NCBI GenBank assembly: GCA_020439505.1
Contig: JAGQSO010000050.1
Span: 1-45,073 of the forward strand
Origin: Acidimicrobiales bacterium
GTDB lineage: Bacteria > Actinomycetota > Acidimicrobiia > Acidimicrobiales > Iamiaceae
Length of the DNA: 45,073 bases
Direction: 5' to 3'
In this document: positions 9,092 through 17,283 of the stretch, in pieces
Position numbering within the stretch: position 1 is the first letter of the stretch
How the letters are laid out: each line of letters begins with the position of its first letter
Notes under the pieces: generated by a model
The model's database searches: none
The model's input: the letters and a program-made list of their open reading frames with translations, nothing else
Told to the model about the DNA's origin: nothing
Program-made: the position numbers and the translations under genes

Positions 9092-10036
9092 TTGACCTCC
9101 ACCGGGCCCGAGCCGGCACCGACGACGGCCTTGGCCGAACCACCGAAGTATCCCCGACGCATCGCCTACCTGGGAACGCCGGAGATGGCGGTCGCCCCTC
9201 TGCGTGCCCTGGTAGAGGGCGGCTACGAGGTGGTGGTGGTGATCACCGGCGAAGACAAGCGTCGGGGACGACGGGGCGCCGCCACGCCCACTCCGGTGAA
9301 GGCCGCCGCCCTCGAGCTCGGCCTCAACGTCAGCCACGACCCCGCCGACGCGCTCACCAGCGGAGCGGACCTCGGGGTGGTGGTCGCCTTCGGGCAGATT
9401 CTCCGCCGCCCGATGCTCGAAGCCATGCCGATGGTCAACCTCCACTTCTCGCTGCTGCCGCGCTGGCGCGGCGCCGCTCCGGTGGAGCGGGCCATCCTGG
9501 CGGGCGACGAGGTGACCGGGGTCTGTGTCATGGCGGTCGAGGAAGGACTCGACACCGGTGGCGTGTACGCCCGAACCGAGGTTCGGATCGATCCCCAATC
9601 CACCGCGGCCGAGCTCCGCTCGGCCCTGACCGACGTGGGTGCCCGTCTCCTGGTCGACACCCTGCAGCGAGGCCTCGACGCGCCCGAACCCCAGGTCGGC
9701 TCGGTCACCTACGCATCCAAGATCAACACCGACGACCTCCACCTGGACTGGAACCGGGCGGCGGTCGACCTGTTGCGCCTCGTCCGGATCGGCGGGGCGT
9801 GGACGACACGAACCGGGTCCAGACTCAAGGTCCACAGAGCCGTGGCCCACCCGGAGCGGACGGGTCAGGGGCAGGTAGGCGAACTCCACGGAACGGAGGT
9901 CACCACGGGCGCCGGAACCTTGGAACTGGCCGAGGTGCAACCAGAAGGAAAGGGCCCGATGGCGGCGAAGGCGTGGCTCAACGGAATCCGCCCCGTCCCA
10001 GGGGAACGGTTGGGCACACAGATGGTGGACCGATGA
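9092..10036 (+). CDS. fmt: Methionyl-tRNA formyltransferase
   Basis: Transfers a formyl group from 10-formyltetrahydrofolate to initiator Met-tRNA. The 314-residue protein has the catalytic trio Asn116 and His118 in NLHFSLLPRWRG (116-127) and Asp154 in EGLDTGG, matching Asn108/His110/Asp146 of E. coli. The C-terminal tRNA-binding domain covers about 210-314. The TTG start at 9092 lies 11 bases after the def stop; the family core begins only at residue ~22 (PRRIAYLGTPEMA), so a later non-ATG start cannot be excluded. Its stop overlaps the ATG of rsmB (ATGA). Confidence 0.92.
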   Translation: MTSTGPEPAPTTALAEPPKYPRRIAYLGTPEMAVAPLRALVEGGYEVVVVITGEDKRRGRRGAATPTPVKAAALELGLNVSHDPADALTSGADLGVVVAFGQILRRPMLEAMPMVNLHFSLLPRWRGAAPVERAILAGDEVTGVCVMAVEEGLDTGGVYARTEVRIDPQSTAAELRSALTDVGARLLVDTLQRGLDAPEPQVGSVTYASKINTDDLHLDWNRAAVDLLRLVRIGGAWTTRTGSRLKVHRAVAHPERTGQGQVGELHGTEVTTGAGTLELAEVQPEGKGPMAAKAWLNGIRPVPGERLGTQMVDR

Positions 10037-11295
10037 CCGAGAGACCAAATGGTGGAGGCCGACGCCAGAAGCCGGGCCCGGGAGCCCGACCGACACGGTC
10101 GAGGCGATCCCAGGGCAAGCCCAGGCAGGACGTCGCACCCAAGACCCCGCCGGCCGACGCCCGCCGGACCGCGGTGGCGGCGCTGGTCCGCATCGACACG
10201 GAAGGGGCCTACGCCAACCTGGTGCTGCCCGGCGTGCTGGCGCGCAGCGGACTGCCGGAACGTGACCGCGCCTTCGTCACCCAGCTCGTCTACGGGACCA
10301 CCCGACTCCGGCGGGCCTGTGACTGGTTCGTGGACCGATTCACCCACGGGGAGCTCGATCCCGAGGTGAGGGCCGCGCTGCGAATGGGAGTGTTCCAGCT
10401 CCGTTTCCTGGGAACGCCCCCACATGCCGCAGTCTCGGCCACCGTTGCCGTGGTTCCCCGCCGGGCCCGCGGACTGGTCAACGCGGTACTTCGCCGAGTG
10501 TCCGAAGCGGATGACGCGTGGCCCTCCGATGCGGTCCGCCTCAGCTACCCCGACTGGATCGCCGACTCACTGACCCGGGATCTCGGCGCCGATCGGGCAG
10601 CCGGGGCGCTCGAGGCGATGAATGGTGCTGCCTCGGTAAGCGAGCGCGCCGACGGATACATCCAGGACGAGGCCTCCCAGTGGGTGGCTGACACCGTCGG
10701 TGCCGGACCCGGAGACCGGGTTCTGGACCTGTGCGCCGCCCCCGGCGGCAAGGCGACCGCCCTGGCCGGGACCGGGGCCTGGGTGGTGGCCGGCGACCTG
10801 CGGCCCGCCAGGGCCGGACTGATCGCAGCCAACGCCGCTCGCCTCGGCGCCCAACGCCTCGAAACACCAGGAGACCCGGGCGGCTCGGTGAGCGTGATGG
10901 TGGCCGACGGGACACACCCGCCGTTCGCGCCCCGGTCCTTCGACCGTGTGCTGGTGGATGCGCCGTGCTCGGGTCTTGGCTCGCTCCGGCGTAGGGCCGA
11001 CGCCCGCTGGCGCATCGACGAGAACGCCCCGGCCCGTCTCGCAGAAATCCAGACCCGCCTGCTCGACTCGGCCGCCGACCTGGTCGTCCCCGGCGGTTCT
11101 CTCATCTATTCGGTGTGCACCCTGACATCGGAGGAGACGATCGGGGTCGCGGGGCGGTTCGCGGCGAGTCACCCGGACTGGGCGGCGATGGAGGTTCCCG
11201 GTTCACCGTGGGAGCCGTGGGGGAGCGGCGCCATCCTCCTGCCCCAGGCTGCCGGCACCGATGGGATGGCGCTGTTCGTGTGGAGAGCACCTTGA
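10033..11295 (+). CDS. rsmB: 16S rRNA (cytosine-5)-methyltransferase RsmB/Sun, internally shortened
   Basis: 420-residue RsmB-type enzyme that makes m5C in 16S rRNA (C967 in E. coli). Residues 1-40 are a basic, disordered-looking tail. The NusB-like domain spans about 42-160. The SAM-binding LDLCAAPGGK is at 231-240, the PCSG nucleophile motif near 309-312 and the second Cys in YSVCT near 361. Odd: only ~12 residues (about 197-208) separate the helix ending GALEAMN from GYIQDEASQ, where E. coli and other RsmB proteins have ~50 more residues forming the RRM-like N1 RNA-binding subdomain. The frame is intact and the motifs are conserved, so this is a clean in-frame loss. The start at 10033 overlaps the fmt stop. 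Confidence 0.88.
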   Translation: MTERPNGGGRRQKPGPGARPTRSRRSQGKPRQDVAPKTPPADARRTAVAALVRIDTEGAYANLVLPGVLARSGLPERDRAFVTQLVYGTTRLRRACDWFVDRFTHGELDPEVRAALRMGVFQLRFLGTPPHAAVSATVAVVPRRARGLVNAVLRRVSEADDAWPSDAVRLSYPDWIADSLTRDLGADRAAGALEAMNGAASVSERADGYIQDEASQWVADTVGAGPGDRVLDLCAAPGGKATALAGTGAWVVAGDLRPARAGLIAANAARLGAQRLETPGDPGGSVSVMVADGTHPPFAPRSFDRVLVDAPCSGLGSLRRRADARWRIDENAPARLAEIQTRLLDSAADLVVPGGSLIYSVCTLTSEETIGVAGRFAASHPDWAAMEVPGSPWEPWGSGAILLPQAAGTDGMALFVWRAP

Positions 11296-11810
11296 CCATC
11301 GAGCGAGCCCCGGAGAGCGCCCTGGACGGGGTCAAACCCGTGCCGCGGTGGTCGGCCCGGGTGATAACCGTTTCCGACGGCGTGGCGTCGGGGATCCGGG
11401 AGGACCGGGGAGGACCTGCCGTGGTCGAAGCTCTGCGTCGAGCCGGCGCCGAGGTATCAGAGCCGACGGTCGTCGGCGACGGAATCGACTCGGTCGCCTC
11501 CGCCCTGACCCGAGCTTGCACCGGTTTCAACGGGCTGGTCGTCACCACCGGGGGGACGGGCTTTGGTCCCCGGGATCTGACCCCCGAAGCATCCGGCAAG
11601 GTGATCGAGCGGGAAGCGCCTGGACTGGCCGAGGCCATGCGGTCCGTCAACCCCCTGGGCCGTCTCTCCAGGGGGTTGGCCGGGGCAACGGGGGAGGCCC
11701 TGATCTTGAACCTCCCTGGCTCGCCCGGCGGAGCAGTGGAATGCCTCGAGGCGGTGATCGACGTGGTCCCCCATGCTCTGAAGATGCTCCGGGGAGACAC
11801 TGGGCATTAG
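11292..11810 (+). CDS. MogA/MoaB-type molybdopterin adenylyltransferase
   Basis: 172-residue member of the MoCF-binding family, which adenylylates molybdopterin before molybdenum insertion. The nucleotide/pterin-binding motif TGGTGFGPRDLTPEA and the later NLPGSPGG motif are intact; the N-terminal strand reads RVITVSDGVASG. The TTG at 11292 overlaps the rsmB stop (TTGA), favouring coupled translation; a GTG at 11340 just before PRWSARV is an alternative. No other molybdenum-cofactor genes are in the window. In Mycobacterium the equivalent slot between the fmu/sun gene and ribG is held by rpe. Confidence 0.82.
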   Translation: MTIERAPESALDGVKPVPRWSARVITVSDGVASGIREDRGGPAVVEALRRAGAEVSEPTVVGDGIDSVASALTRACTGFNGLVVTTGGTGFGPRDLTPEASGKVIEREAPGLAEAMRSVNPLGRLSRGLAGATGEALILNLPGSPGGAVECLEAVIDVVPHALKMLRGDTGH

Positions 11811-11827
11811 CGGCAATTCTGTGAGGG

Positions 11828-11869
11828 GCGACCGGTCGCGGGGCGAACGGTCGCTGTTGGGCGCGACCG
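11828..11869. promoter_or_regulatory. Operator-like dyad cluster upstream of the riboflavin operon
   Basis: A perfect 12-bp palindrome GCGACCGGTCGC lies at 11828-11839. A second dyad, CGGTCGC - 8 nt - GCGACCG, lies at 11848-11869. Both use the same 7-base half-site. The second dyad straddles a candidate -35 hexamer (TTGGGC, 11857-11862). This arrangement resembles a repressor operator; it could also be a moaB terminator stem, but no T tract follows. No regulator can be named. Confidence 0.4.
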
Positions 11870-11886
11870 GAACTGGGGCCTACAGT
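11857..11886 (+). promoter_or_regulatory. Candidate promoter of the riboflavin operon
   Basis: TTGGGC at 11857-11862 and TACAGT at 11881-11886 are separated by 18 bases, a reasonable housekeeping-sigma arrangement. Transcription would begin near 11893 and yield a leader of about 190 bases containing the FMN aptamer. The same -35 hexamer appears before infC. Confidence 0.4.
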
Positions 11887-11913
11887 TGGAGCGCACAATC
11901 AAACCAACAACGT

Positions 11914-12026
11914 CCCCTCGCGGGGCAGGGTGGAAATCCCTACCGGCGGTGAAAGTCCGCGAACCCGGGCTCCGGCTCGGGCCGATCCGGTGTAACTCCG
12001 GGACCGACGGTCAAAGTCCGGATGAG
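11914..12026 (+). ncRNA. FMN riboswitch (RFN element)
   Basis: The conserved RFN blocks are present in order: GGGGCAGGGTGGAAATCCC (from 11922), ACCGGCGGT followed by AGTCCGCGA, the variable arm, GCCGATCCGGTG, CCGGGACCGACGGT and AGTCCGGATG (ending at 12024). FMN binding to this aptamer represses riboflavin synthesis genes. It lies about 60 bases upstream of the ribD start. Downstream, a GC-rich hairpin (12028-12048) and a possible CCCG/CGGG pairing (12059-12062 with 12072-12075) that would cover the ribD ribosome-binding site suggest control of translation; no U-tract terminator is seen. Confidence 0.95.
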
Positions 12027-12027
12027 A

Positions 12028-12083
12028 GCGAGGGCGCCGTCGCCTCGCGCGCCGCGTGCCCGGTCCACACACGGGAGCAACGG
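12028..12083 (+). promoter_or_regulatory. Putative riboswitch expression platform and ribD ribosome-binding site
   Basis: After the aptamer, GCGAGGGCG (12028-12036) can pair with CGCCTCGC (12041-12048) with one bulged G. The ribD Shine-Dalgarno GGGAG (12073-12077) overlaps CGGG (12072-12075), which can pair with CCCG (12059-12062). No run of T follows either stem. This favours sequestration of the ribosome-binding site over intrinsic termination. The pairing was judged by eye only. Confidence 0.4.
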
Positions 12084-13219
12084 TGAACGATTCCGAGGCC
12101 ATGGCGAAGGCGATCGAGGTCGCATCCGCCGTCCGCGGCTTCACCTCGCCCAATCCGTGGGTCGGCTGTGTGATCCAAGCCGTCGAAGGTGGCGTGTTCA
12201 CCGGTGCCACGAGCCCCCCGGGAGGTCCCCATGCCGAGGCCGTTGCTCTGGCCGCGGCTGGTTCGGCGGCGAAGGGAGCAACGGTTTGGGTGACCCTCGA
12301 ACCTTGCTCGCACACCGGACGCACCCCACCCTGTGCCGATGCGCTGATCGACTCCGGTGTGACCCGGGTCGTGGTCGGCATCGAAGATCCCGATCCGCGG
12401 GTGGCCGGTGCCGGTATTTCCCGGCTCAGAGATGCCGGCATCGAGGTGGAGGTCGGTGTGGAGGCGCCCGCGGTGCGAATGCAGCTCGCCCCGTACCTGA
12501 AGCATCGGATCACTGGGCGACCTTGGGTGGTGCTCAAGCTCGGTGCCAGCATCGACGGCCGCACCGCCGCCCGCGACGGATCGAGTCGCTGGATCACTGG
12601 GGCCACCGCGAGAGCTGACGCCCACCAGCTCCGGGCCGACAGCGATGCGGTGGTGGTGGGCGCCAACACCGTCCGAGCCGACGACCCGTCGCTCACCGTT
12701 CGCCACGTGGAGGGTAGGGACCCGCTGCGCGTCGTCCTCGGGCAGGCTGCCCCCGAGGCCAAGGTCCAGCCCGCCATCGAGTTCCAAGGTGACCTAGATG
12801 ATCTCCTGGTCCAGTTGGGTGAGAGGGGAGTGCTCCAGGTGCTGGTCGAAGGTGGCGCCACGGTGGCGGGTGAGTTTCATCGCCGGCAACTGGTCGACCA
12901 GTACGTCTTCTACCTTGCTCCGGTCATCTTCGGCGGAAGCGACGGACGGCCGATGTTCGGCGGTCCCGGCGCCCCCACCATCTCCGATGTGTGGCGAGGT
13001 TCGTTCAGCTCGGTGACGCCCCTCGGTGCCGACTTGAGGGTGGATCTGCTGGCCGACCTCGACCCCCTGGTCGGCGGTGCCGTTCCTGTCGGTCGCGCCG
13101 TTGATGCCACCGACGGACCGACCACCGGATCGGTCCCGGTGGCCACCCTCGACCTGCCCATCCCTACCGCGACGGTGGGCCGCCCAGACCAAGACGACAC
13201 AGTCCCGAAGGAGAGCTGA
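12083..13219 (+). CDS. ribD: Bifunctional riboflavin deaminase/reductase RibD
   Basis: 378 residues. The N-terminal deaminase (about 1-145) removes the amino group from the pyrimidine produced by GTP cyclohydrolase II; its zinc site is His50 in HAE and Cys75/Cys84 in PCSHTGRTPPC. The C-terminal NADPH-dependent reductase (about 150-335) starts at RPWVVLKLGASIDGRTA and carries VEGGATVAGEF. The last ~40 residues are a Pro/Thr/Asp-rich tail beyond the usual end of the family. GTG at 12083 is chosen because GGGAG lies 5 bases upstream and the protein starts as the family does; a GTG at 12056 would lie inside the riboswitch platform. The stop shares one base with the ribE ATG (TGATG). Confidence 0.93.
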   Translation: MNDSEAMAKAIEVASAVRGFTSPNPWVGCVIQAVEGGVFTGATSPPGGPHAEAVALAAAGSAAKGATVWVTLEPCSHTGRTPPCADALIDSGVTRVVVGIEDPDPRVAGAGISRLRDAGIEVEVGVEAPAVRMQLAPYLKHRITGRPWVVLKLGASIDGRTAARDGSSRWITGATARADAHQLRADSDAVVVGANTVRADDPSLTVRHVEGRDPLRVVLGQAAPEAKVQPAIEFQGDLDDLLVQLGERGVLQVLVEGGATVAGEFHRRQLVDQYVFYLAPVIFGGSDGRPMFGGPGAPTISDVWRGSFSSVTPLGADLRVDLLADLDPLVGGAVPVGRAVDATDGPTTGSVPVATLDLPIPTATVGRPDQDDTVPKES

Positions 13220-13788
13220 TGTTCACCGGCATCGTGGAGGAGTTGGGCACTGTCGCCAGCCGCTCAGGGCCCCGCCTACGGATCACGGCCACCACCGTCC
13301 TCTCCGATGTGGAGATGGGCGCGTCGATCGCCGTGAACGGCACCTGCCTGACCGTGGTCGCGTGGGGAGATGACTGGTGGGAGGCCGACGTAGTCGAGGA
13401 GACCTACGCCCGCACCAGCCTCGGTGCCCTCCAACCAGGTGACCGCGTGAACCTCGAACGCCCGGTTCGACTGGCCGACCGCCTCGGCGGCCACCTCGTG
13501 CAGGGCCACGTCGACGCGGTCGGGACCATCGTGACCCCGGCCCCCGACCTGAAGGTCACAGTTGCGCCCGAGCTCTTGCGCTACATCGTGCACAAGGGAT
13601 CGGTGACCGTCGACGGCGTGAGCCTCACCGTGGCCGCCGTCCACCCCGACGGGTTCTCCATCGCCGTCATCCCCCATACCGCCGAAGTCACCACCCTGGG
13701 TCGCAAAGGCCCCAGTGACCCTGTGAACATCGAGCTCGATGTGATCGCCAAGTACGTCGAGTCGCTTCTGGAAGGACACAAGCCATGA
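13219..13788 (+). CDS. ribE: Riboflavin synthase alpha subunit
   Basis: 189-residue enzyme that dismutates two 6,7-dimethyl-8-ribityllumazine molecules into riboflavin. The family N-terminus MFTGIVEELG is present, and the protein consists of two similar beta-barrel lumazine-binding halves (about 1-95 and 96-185; compare NGTCLTV in the first half with DGVSLTV in the second). It follows ribD with a one-base overlap and overlaps ribBA by ATGA, consistent with one transcript under the FMN riboswitch. Some nomenclatures call this gene ribC. Confidence 0.96.
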   Translation: MFTGIVEELGTVASRSGPRLRITATTVLSDVEMGASIAVNGTCLTVVAWGDDWWEADVVEETYARTSLGALQPGDRVNLERPVRLADRLGGHLVQGHVDAVGTIVTPAPDLKVTVAPELLRYIVHKGSVTVDGVSLTVAAVHPDGFSIAVIPHTAEVTTLGRKGPSDPVNIELDVIAKYVESLLEGHKP

Positions 13789-15140
13789 CCGAGACCGCCG
13801 ACGCCACAGCACCCCGGGACAACCGGGGGCCCAGCGATGACGGCCCCCTCGCCGACATTGGTGAGGCCCTAGAAGCCTTCGCCCGGGGCGAGATCCTGGT
13901 GGTGGTCGACGACGAGGACCGCGAGAACGAAGGCGACCTGATCATGGCCGCCGAACACGTCACCCCCGAGAAGATCGCCTTCTTCCTCCACCACACCTCC
14001 GGGTTCATCTGCGCCCCCATAACGCCCGAGCGGGCCGCCGAGCTCGACCTCCGCCCGATGGTCGAACAGAACACCGAGAGCATGCGCACCGCGTTCCTGG
14101 TCAGCGTCGACTACCGCCACGGAACCACCACCGGGATCTCCGCCTTCGACCGTGCCGCCACCGTCCTCGCCCTCGTCGATCCGACGACTCGACCCGGAGA
14201 TCTGGCGAGGCCGGGCCACATCCTGCCGCTCGAAGCACGCGAAGGTGGCGTCCTCAAGCGGGCCGGTCACACCGAAGCGACCGTCGACCTGGCCCGCATG
14301 GCCGGGTTGTACCCGGCGGGGATCCTGTGCGAGATCGTCGACGACAAGAAGATGGGCATGGCCCGTCAACCCGAGTTGCGGCGCTTCGCCCGTGAGCACG
14401 ACCTCTACATGATCTCCATCGCTGACATGATCCGCTACCGGCGGCGAACCGAGAAGCTGGTCCGGCGGGTGGCGGAGGCCCGGATCCCCACCGGATGGGG
14501 TGACTTCAACGCCTTCGTGTACGAGAACGTCCTCGACGGCGAACAGCACGTGGCCATGGTCCGTGGCGACGTGAACGGCGCGGACGACGTGTTGGTTCGG
14601 GTCCACAGCGAATGCCTCACCGGCGACGTGTTCGGTTCCATGCGCTGTGACTGCGGCGTTCAGCTCGACGCCGCCATGAAGATGGTGGCCGACGAGGGAA
14701 CCGGTGTGGTCGTGTATCTGCGAGGCCACGAAGGTCGAGGCATCGGGATCGGCCACAAGATCCGGGCCTACGAGCTCCAAGACGAAGGCCACGACACGGT
14801 CGAAGCCAACGAGGCCCTTGGCCTTCCCGTCGATTCCCGCGAGTACGGCATCGGCGCCCAGATCCTGGTGGATCTCGGTATCACCACGATGCGCCTGATC
14901 ACCAACAACCCGGCCAAGTACGGGGGCCTCGACGGGTTCGGCCTCGACATCACCGGGCGCGTCCCGTCGATCACCGCCCCCAACCCCGAGAACATCCGCT
15001 ACCTCAAGACCAAGGCCGAAAAGATGGGTCACCTTCTCGAAGGCCTCGAGGACCTGCCCCCCGACGCCTCAGGAGCGGTCACCCCCGACTCGGCCGACGA
15101 CGTCGAACTGCTGGACGAGGAGCACGACCATGGCCGGTGA
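13785..15140 (+). CDS. ribBA: 3,4-dihydroxy-2-butanone-4-phosphate synthase / GTP cyclohydrolase II
   Basis: 451-residue fusion catalysing the two committed reactions of riboflavin synthesis. The DHBP synthase part (about 20-225) has the acidic metal/substrate motif DDEDRENEGDL near 44-54 and the HTEATVDLA motif. The GTP cyclohydrolase II part (about 230-425) has the zinc motif CLTGDVFGSMRCDCG near 277-291 and the GRGIG loop. Both active sites look complete, unlike some actinobacterial RibA2 proteins where one half is dead. The acidic C-terminal ~30 residues are extra. It overlaps ribE by 4 bases and ribH by 11 bases. Confidence 0.96.
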   Translation: MTETADATAPRDNRGPSDDGPLADIGEALEAFARGEILVVVDDEDRENEGDLIMAAEHVTPEKIAFFLHHTSGFICAPITPERAAELDLRPMVEQNTESMRTAFLVSVDYRHGTTTGISAFDRAATVLALVDPTTRPGDLARPGHILPLEAREGGVLKRAGHTEATVDLARMAGLYPAGILCEIVDDKKMGMARQPELRRFAREHDLYMISIADMIRYRRRTEKLVRRVAEARIPTGWGDFNAFVYENVLDGEQHVAMVRGDVNGADDVLVRVHSECLTGDVFGSMRCDCGVQLDAAMKMVADEGTGVVVYLRGHEGRGIGIGHKIRAYELQDEGHDTVEANEALGLPVDSREYGIGAQILVDLGITTMRLITNNPAKYGGLDGFGLDITGRVPSITAPNPENIRYLKTKAEKMGHLLEGLEDLPPDASGAVTPDSADDVELLDEEHDHGR

Positions 15141-15624
15141 TCACCAGTCGCCCGAGGTGCCGGCACCCGTTCTCGACGGTGCCGGGCTGAGGGTGGCGAT
15201 AGTCGTGGCCCGCTGGAACTCCGAGATCACCCTTCGCCTTCTCGATGGCGCACTCGCCGGGTTGGCTGCCGCCGGCGTCGATCCGACCGCGGTGAGCGTG
15301 GACTGGGTGCCGGGCGCCTTCGAGCTGCCGTTGGCCGCCAAGACCTGGGCCGGATCAGGCCGGGTCGACGCGGTGATCGCGCTGGGCTGTGTCATCCGGG
15401 GTGAGACGACCCACTACGAGTCGGTGGCGGGGGAGTGTGCCCGAGGTATCCAAGATGCCCAGCTCGCCACCGGGACGCCGATCGCCTTCGGCGCCCTGAC
15501 GGTGGAGAACCTCGACCAGGCCCTGGCCCGGAGTCAGGGGCCGGGTGGCCACAACGTGGGTGAGGATGCAGCCGGGGTGGTCGTCGAGATGGCCCGCCTC
15601 GTGAGTCGTGTCAAGGGCCACTGA
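15130..15624 (+). CDS. ribH: 6,7-dimethyl-8-ribityllumazine synthase
   Basis: 164-residue lumazine synthase, which condenses the RibD-derived pyrimidine with the four-carbon unit from RibBA and, in many bacteria, forms icosahedral shells or pentamers. Substrate-binding motifs are intact: ARWN near 28-31, VPGAFELP near 58-65, and GCVIRGETTHYE around 84-95; NVGEDAA replaces the more usual N-K-G-x-E-A-A near 140. The ATG at 15130 lies within the end of ribBA, so translation is coupled. It is the last gene of the riboflavin operon. Confidence 0.95.
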   Translation: MAGDHQSPEVPAPVLDGAGLRVAIVVARWNSEITLRLLDGALAGLAAAGVDPTAVSVDWVPGAFELPLAAKTWAGSGRVDAVIALGCVIRGETTHYESVAGECARGIQDAQLATGTPIAFGALTVENLDQALARSQGPGGHNVGEDAAGVVVEMARLVSRVKGH

Positions 15625-15715
15625 GCGCGAGCGCCGGGATGCCTCCCATCGCGCGTCGATTCCTGACAAGCTGGTAGTTCCTCGGATCTAGGACGACAAG
15701 GGAGCCCCCCGTCCC

Positions 15716-16840
15716 GTGTACGTGCACGAACTGGCAACCGAACTGGGAGTCGAGCCCCGCGACGTGATCGACCGAGCCGCGCTGGCCGGGTTCGGCCTAG
15801 TCGGTTCGGAAACGCTGCTCACCGACGACCAGGTGACAACGCTCAGGCTGTCGATCCCGACTGCCCCGCCGGTAACACCGTCCGGCGCGCCGGGTGGTTA
15901 CCAACCCTTCCCCTACGACGACGGCACCGGTGCCATCTCAGGTCCCCTTGGGTTTGCTCCCCCCGGCAGTGAACCGCCGCCGACCCAGGCACCACCGAAG
16001 CCGTCGGAGGAGAAATGGGACGACACCCCGCTGTGGGAACCGTTGACCTTCGGTTCGACCTTTGATCCATCGACCGTCACCGTCGACTCGTCGGGCGTCC
16101 ACTACGGAGATCCGTCGACGTCGGGGCCGGTCTCGGCCCCCCTGTACGAGCCGCCGCCGCCCGACATCGACCTGACGCGGTTCAGAGAACCGCCCCCGCC
16201 CCTGGCGGTACCGAAGGCCGATCACTCCCGGATTCGCAGCATCGGAATCGGTGTCGTGGGGCTGCTCATCATCGTGTTCGCCGTTCGATTCGTGGGGGAG
16301 AGCCTCGACATCATCGGACCCGGCTCCGAACGCCACTGCACATTGACCTCCAAGCCGGCGAAAGGTGGAGAGGGCATCGTCGAGGAGACGGTCTGCCTCG
16401 ACGGTCGAGGCAAGGAAGTGAGCCGAGAGACGCGCACCATCAACGACAGCGACGAAGGGATCGAGTTCGGCACTCTCGAGTCCGGTACCTCGGCTCGGAT
16501 CGTCAACCTCGAGGATTTCTGCCAGGGTGCCACGGACTTCGACGAGTTCAGGCGTGGGGTATCCACCAAGCTCGAAAAGGCCACCGACATGTCATCGGTC
16601 GGCAATTGGTATGACGAGCACGACGGCTATGGGGTGGGCGGACTCGGGACCATGCTGGGCTCCTTCGGAATCGCCGGACCCAACCCTCAACTCGAGGATC
16701 TTCACCAGTACCTGGCCGACGTCGACGAGGCCATCAAGTCGAACTCACTCGACGCCGCCCGCCTGTTGTTCCAGGCCACCGAGACAACCCATGAAGCTCA
16801 GCTCCGTGCCCTGTGGACCATCACCTACAACCAGTGCTGA
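15716..16840 (+). CDS. Single-pass membrane protein with IF2-N-like head
   Basis: Function unknown; 374 residues from the GTG at 15716. Residues 1-45 (YVHELATELGV then DVIDRAALAGFG) resemble the small IF2_N helical module found at the N-terminus of translation initiation factor IF-2 and RNase E-type proteins. A Pro/Ser-rich low-complexity stretch (about 50-165) follows, then one membrane segment near 177-197 (GIGVVGLLIIVFAVRFV). The C-terminal ~170 residues contain a few cysteines and a helical end. By topology the C-terminal part is probably outside. It lies between the riboflavin operon and an FKBP gene with gaps on both sides, so no functional link is implied. Confidence 0.6.
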   Translation: MYVHELATELGVEPRDVIDRAALAGFGLVGSETLLTDDQVTTLRLSIPTAPPVTPSGAPGGYQPFPYDDGTGAISGPLGFAPPGSEPPPTQAPPKPSEEKWDDTPLWEPLTFGSTFDPSTVTVDSSGVHYGDPSTSGPVSAPLYEPPPPDIDLTRFREPPPPLAVPKADHSRIRSIGIGVVGLLIIVFAVRFVGESLDIIGPGSERHCTLTSKPAKGGEGIVEETVCLDGRGKEVSRETRTINDSDEGIEFGTLESGTSARIVNLEDFCQGATDFDEFRRGVSTKLEKATDMSSVGNWYDEHDGYGVGGLGTMLGSFGIAGPNPQLEDLHQYLADVDEAIKSNSLDAARLLFQATETTHEAQLRALWTITYNQC

Positions 16841-16859
16841 TCACCTAGGGTCCTCGCCC

Positions 16860-17228
16860 ATGACCAAGCCCGAAGTGACAATCCCTGATTCCGCACCCCC
16901 TGCCGACCTGCTCATCGAAGATCTGGTTGTAGGCGACGGCCCCGAGGCCGTCTCCGGTCAGCCGGTGGAGGTGCACTACGTCGGTGTCTCATGGTCCACC
17001 GGCCAGCAGTTCGACGCCTCGTGGGACCGGGGCGACACGTTCGGGTTCCGCCTCGGTGCCGGCCAGGTCATCACGGGCTGGGATGAGGGCGTCGCAGGCA
17101 TGAAGATCGGCGGTCGCCGCAGGCTCACCATCCCACCCCACATGGGATACGGCGCGGCCGGTGCCGGGGGCGTGATCGGCCCCAACGAGACCCTGGTGTT
17201 CGTGGTCGACCTCCTCGGCGTGGGCTGA
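16860..17228 (+). CDS. FKBP-type peptidyl-prolyl isomerase
   Basis: 122-residue single-domain FKBP. Family residues of the ligand pocket are present: VEVHYVGVSW, FDASWDRGDTFGFRLGAGQVITGWDEG, then PPHMGYG and ETLVFVVDLLGV at the end. It catalyses cis-trans isomerisation of Xaa-Pro bonds and may act as a folding helper. No signal peptide or tether is visible from the ATG at 16860, so it is probably cytoplasmic; the open frame continues upstream but lies over the preceding gene. It stands alone, 19 bases after the membrane-protein gene. Confidence 0.92.
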   Translation: MTKPEVTIPDSAPPADLLIEDLVVGDGPEAVSGQPVEVHYVGVSWSTGQQFDASWDRGDTFGFRLGAGQVITGWDEGVAGMKIGGRRRLTIPPHMGYGAAGAGGVIGPNETLVFVVDLLGVG

Positions 17229-17283
17229 GCGGCACCACAACCCTTTGGCGGTACCGGGCGTCAGCCCGGTACCGTCGGAGACC

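Noticed and set aside
9799..10032. N-terminal extension of RsmB inside fmt
   Set aside because: The stretch is an alternative frame of fmt, and the ATG at 10033 makes the usual ATGA overlap.
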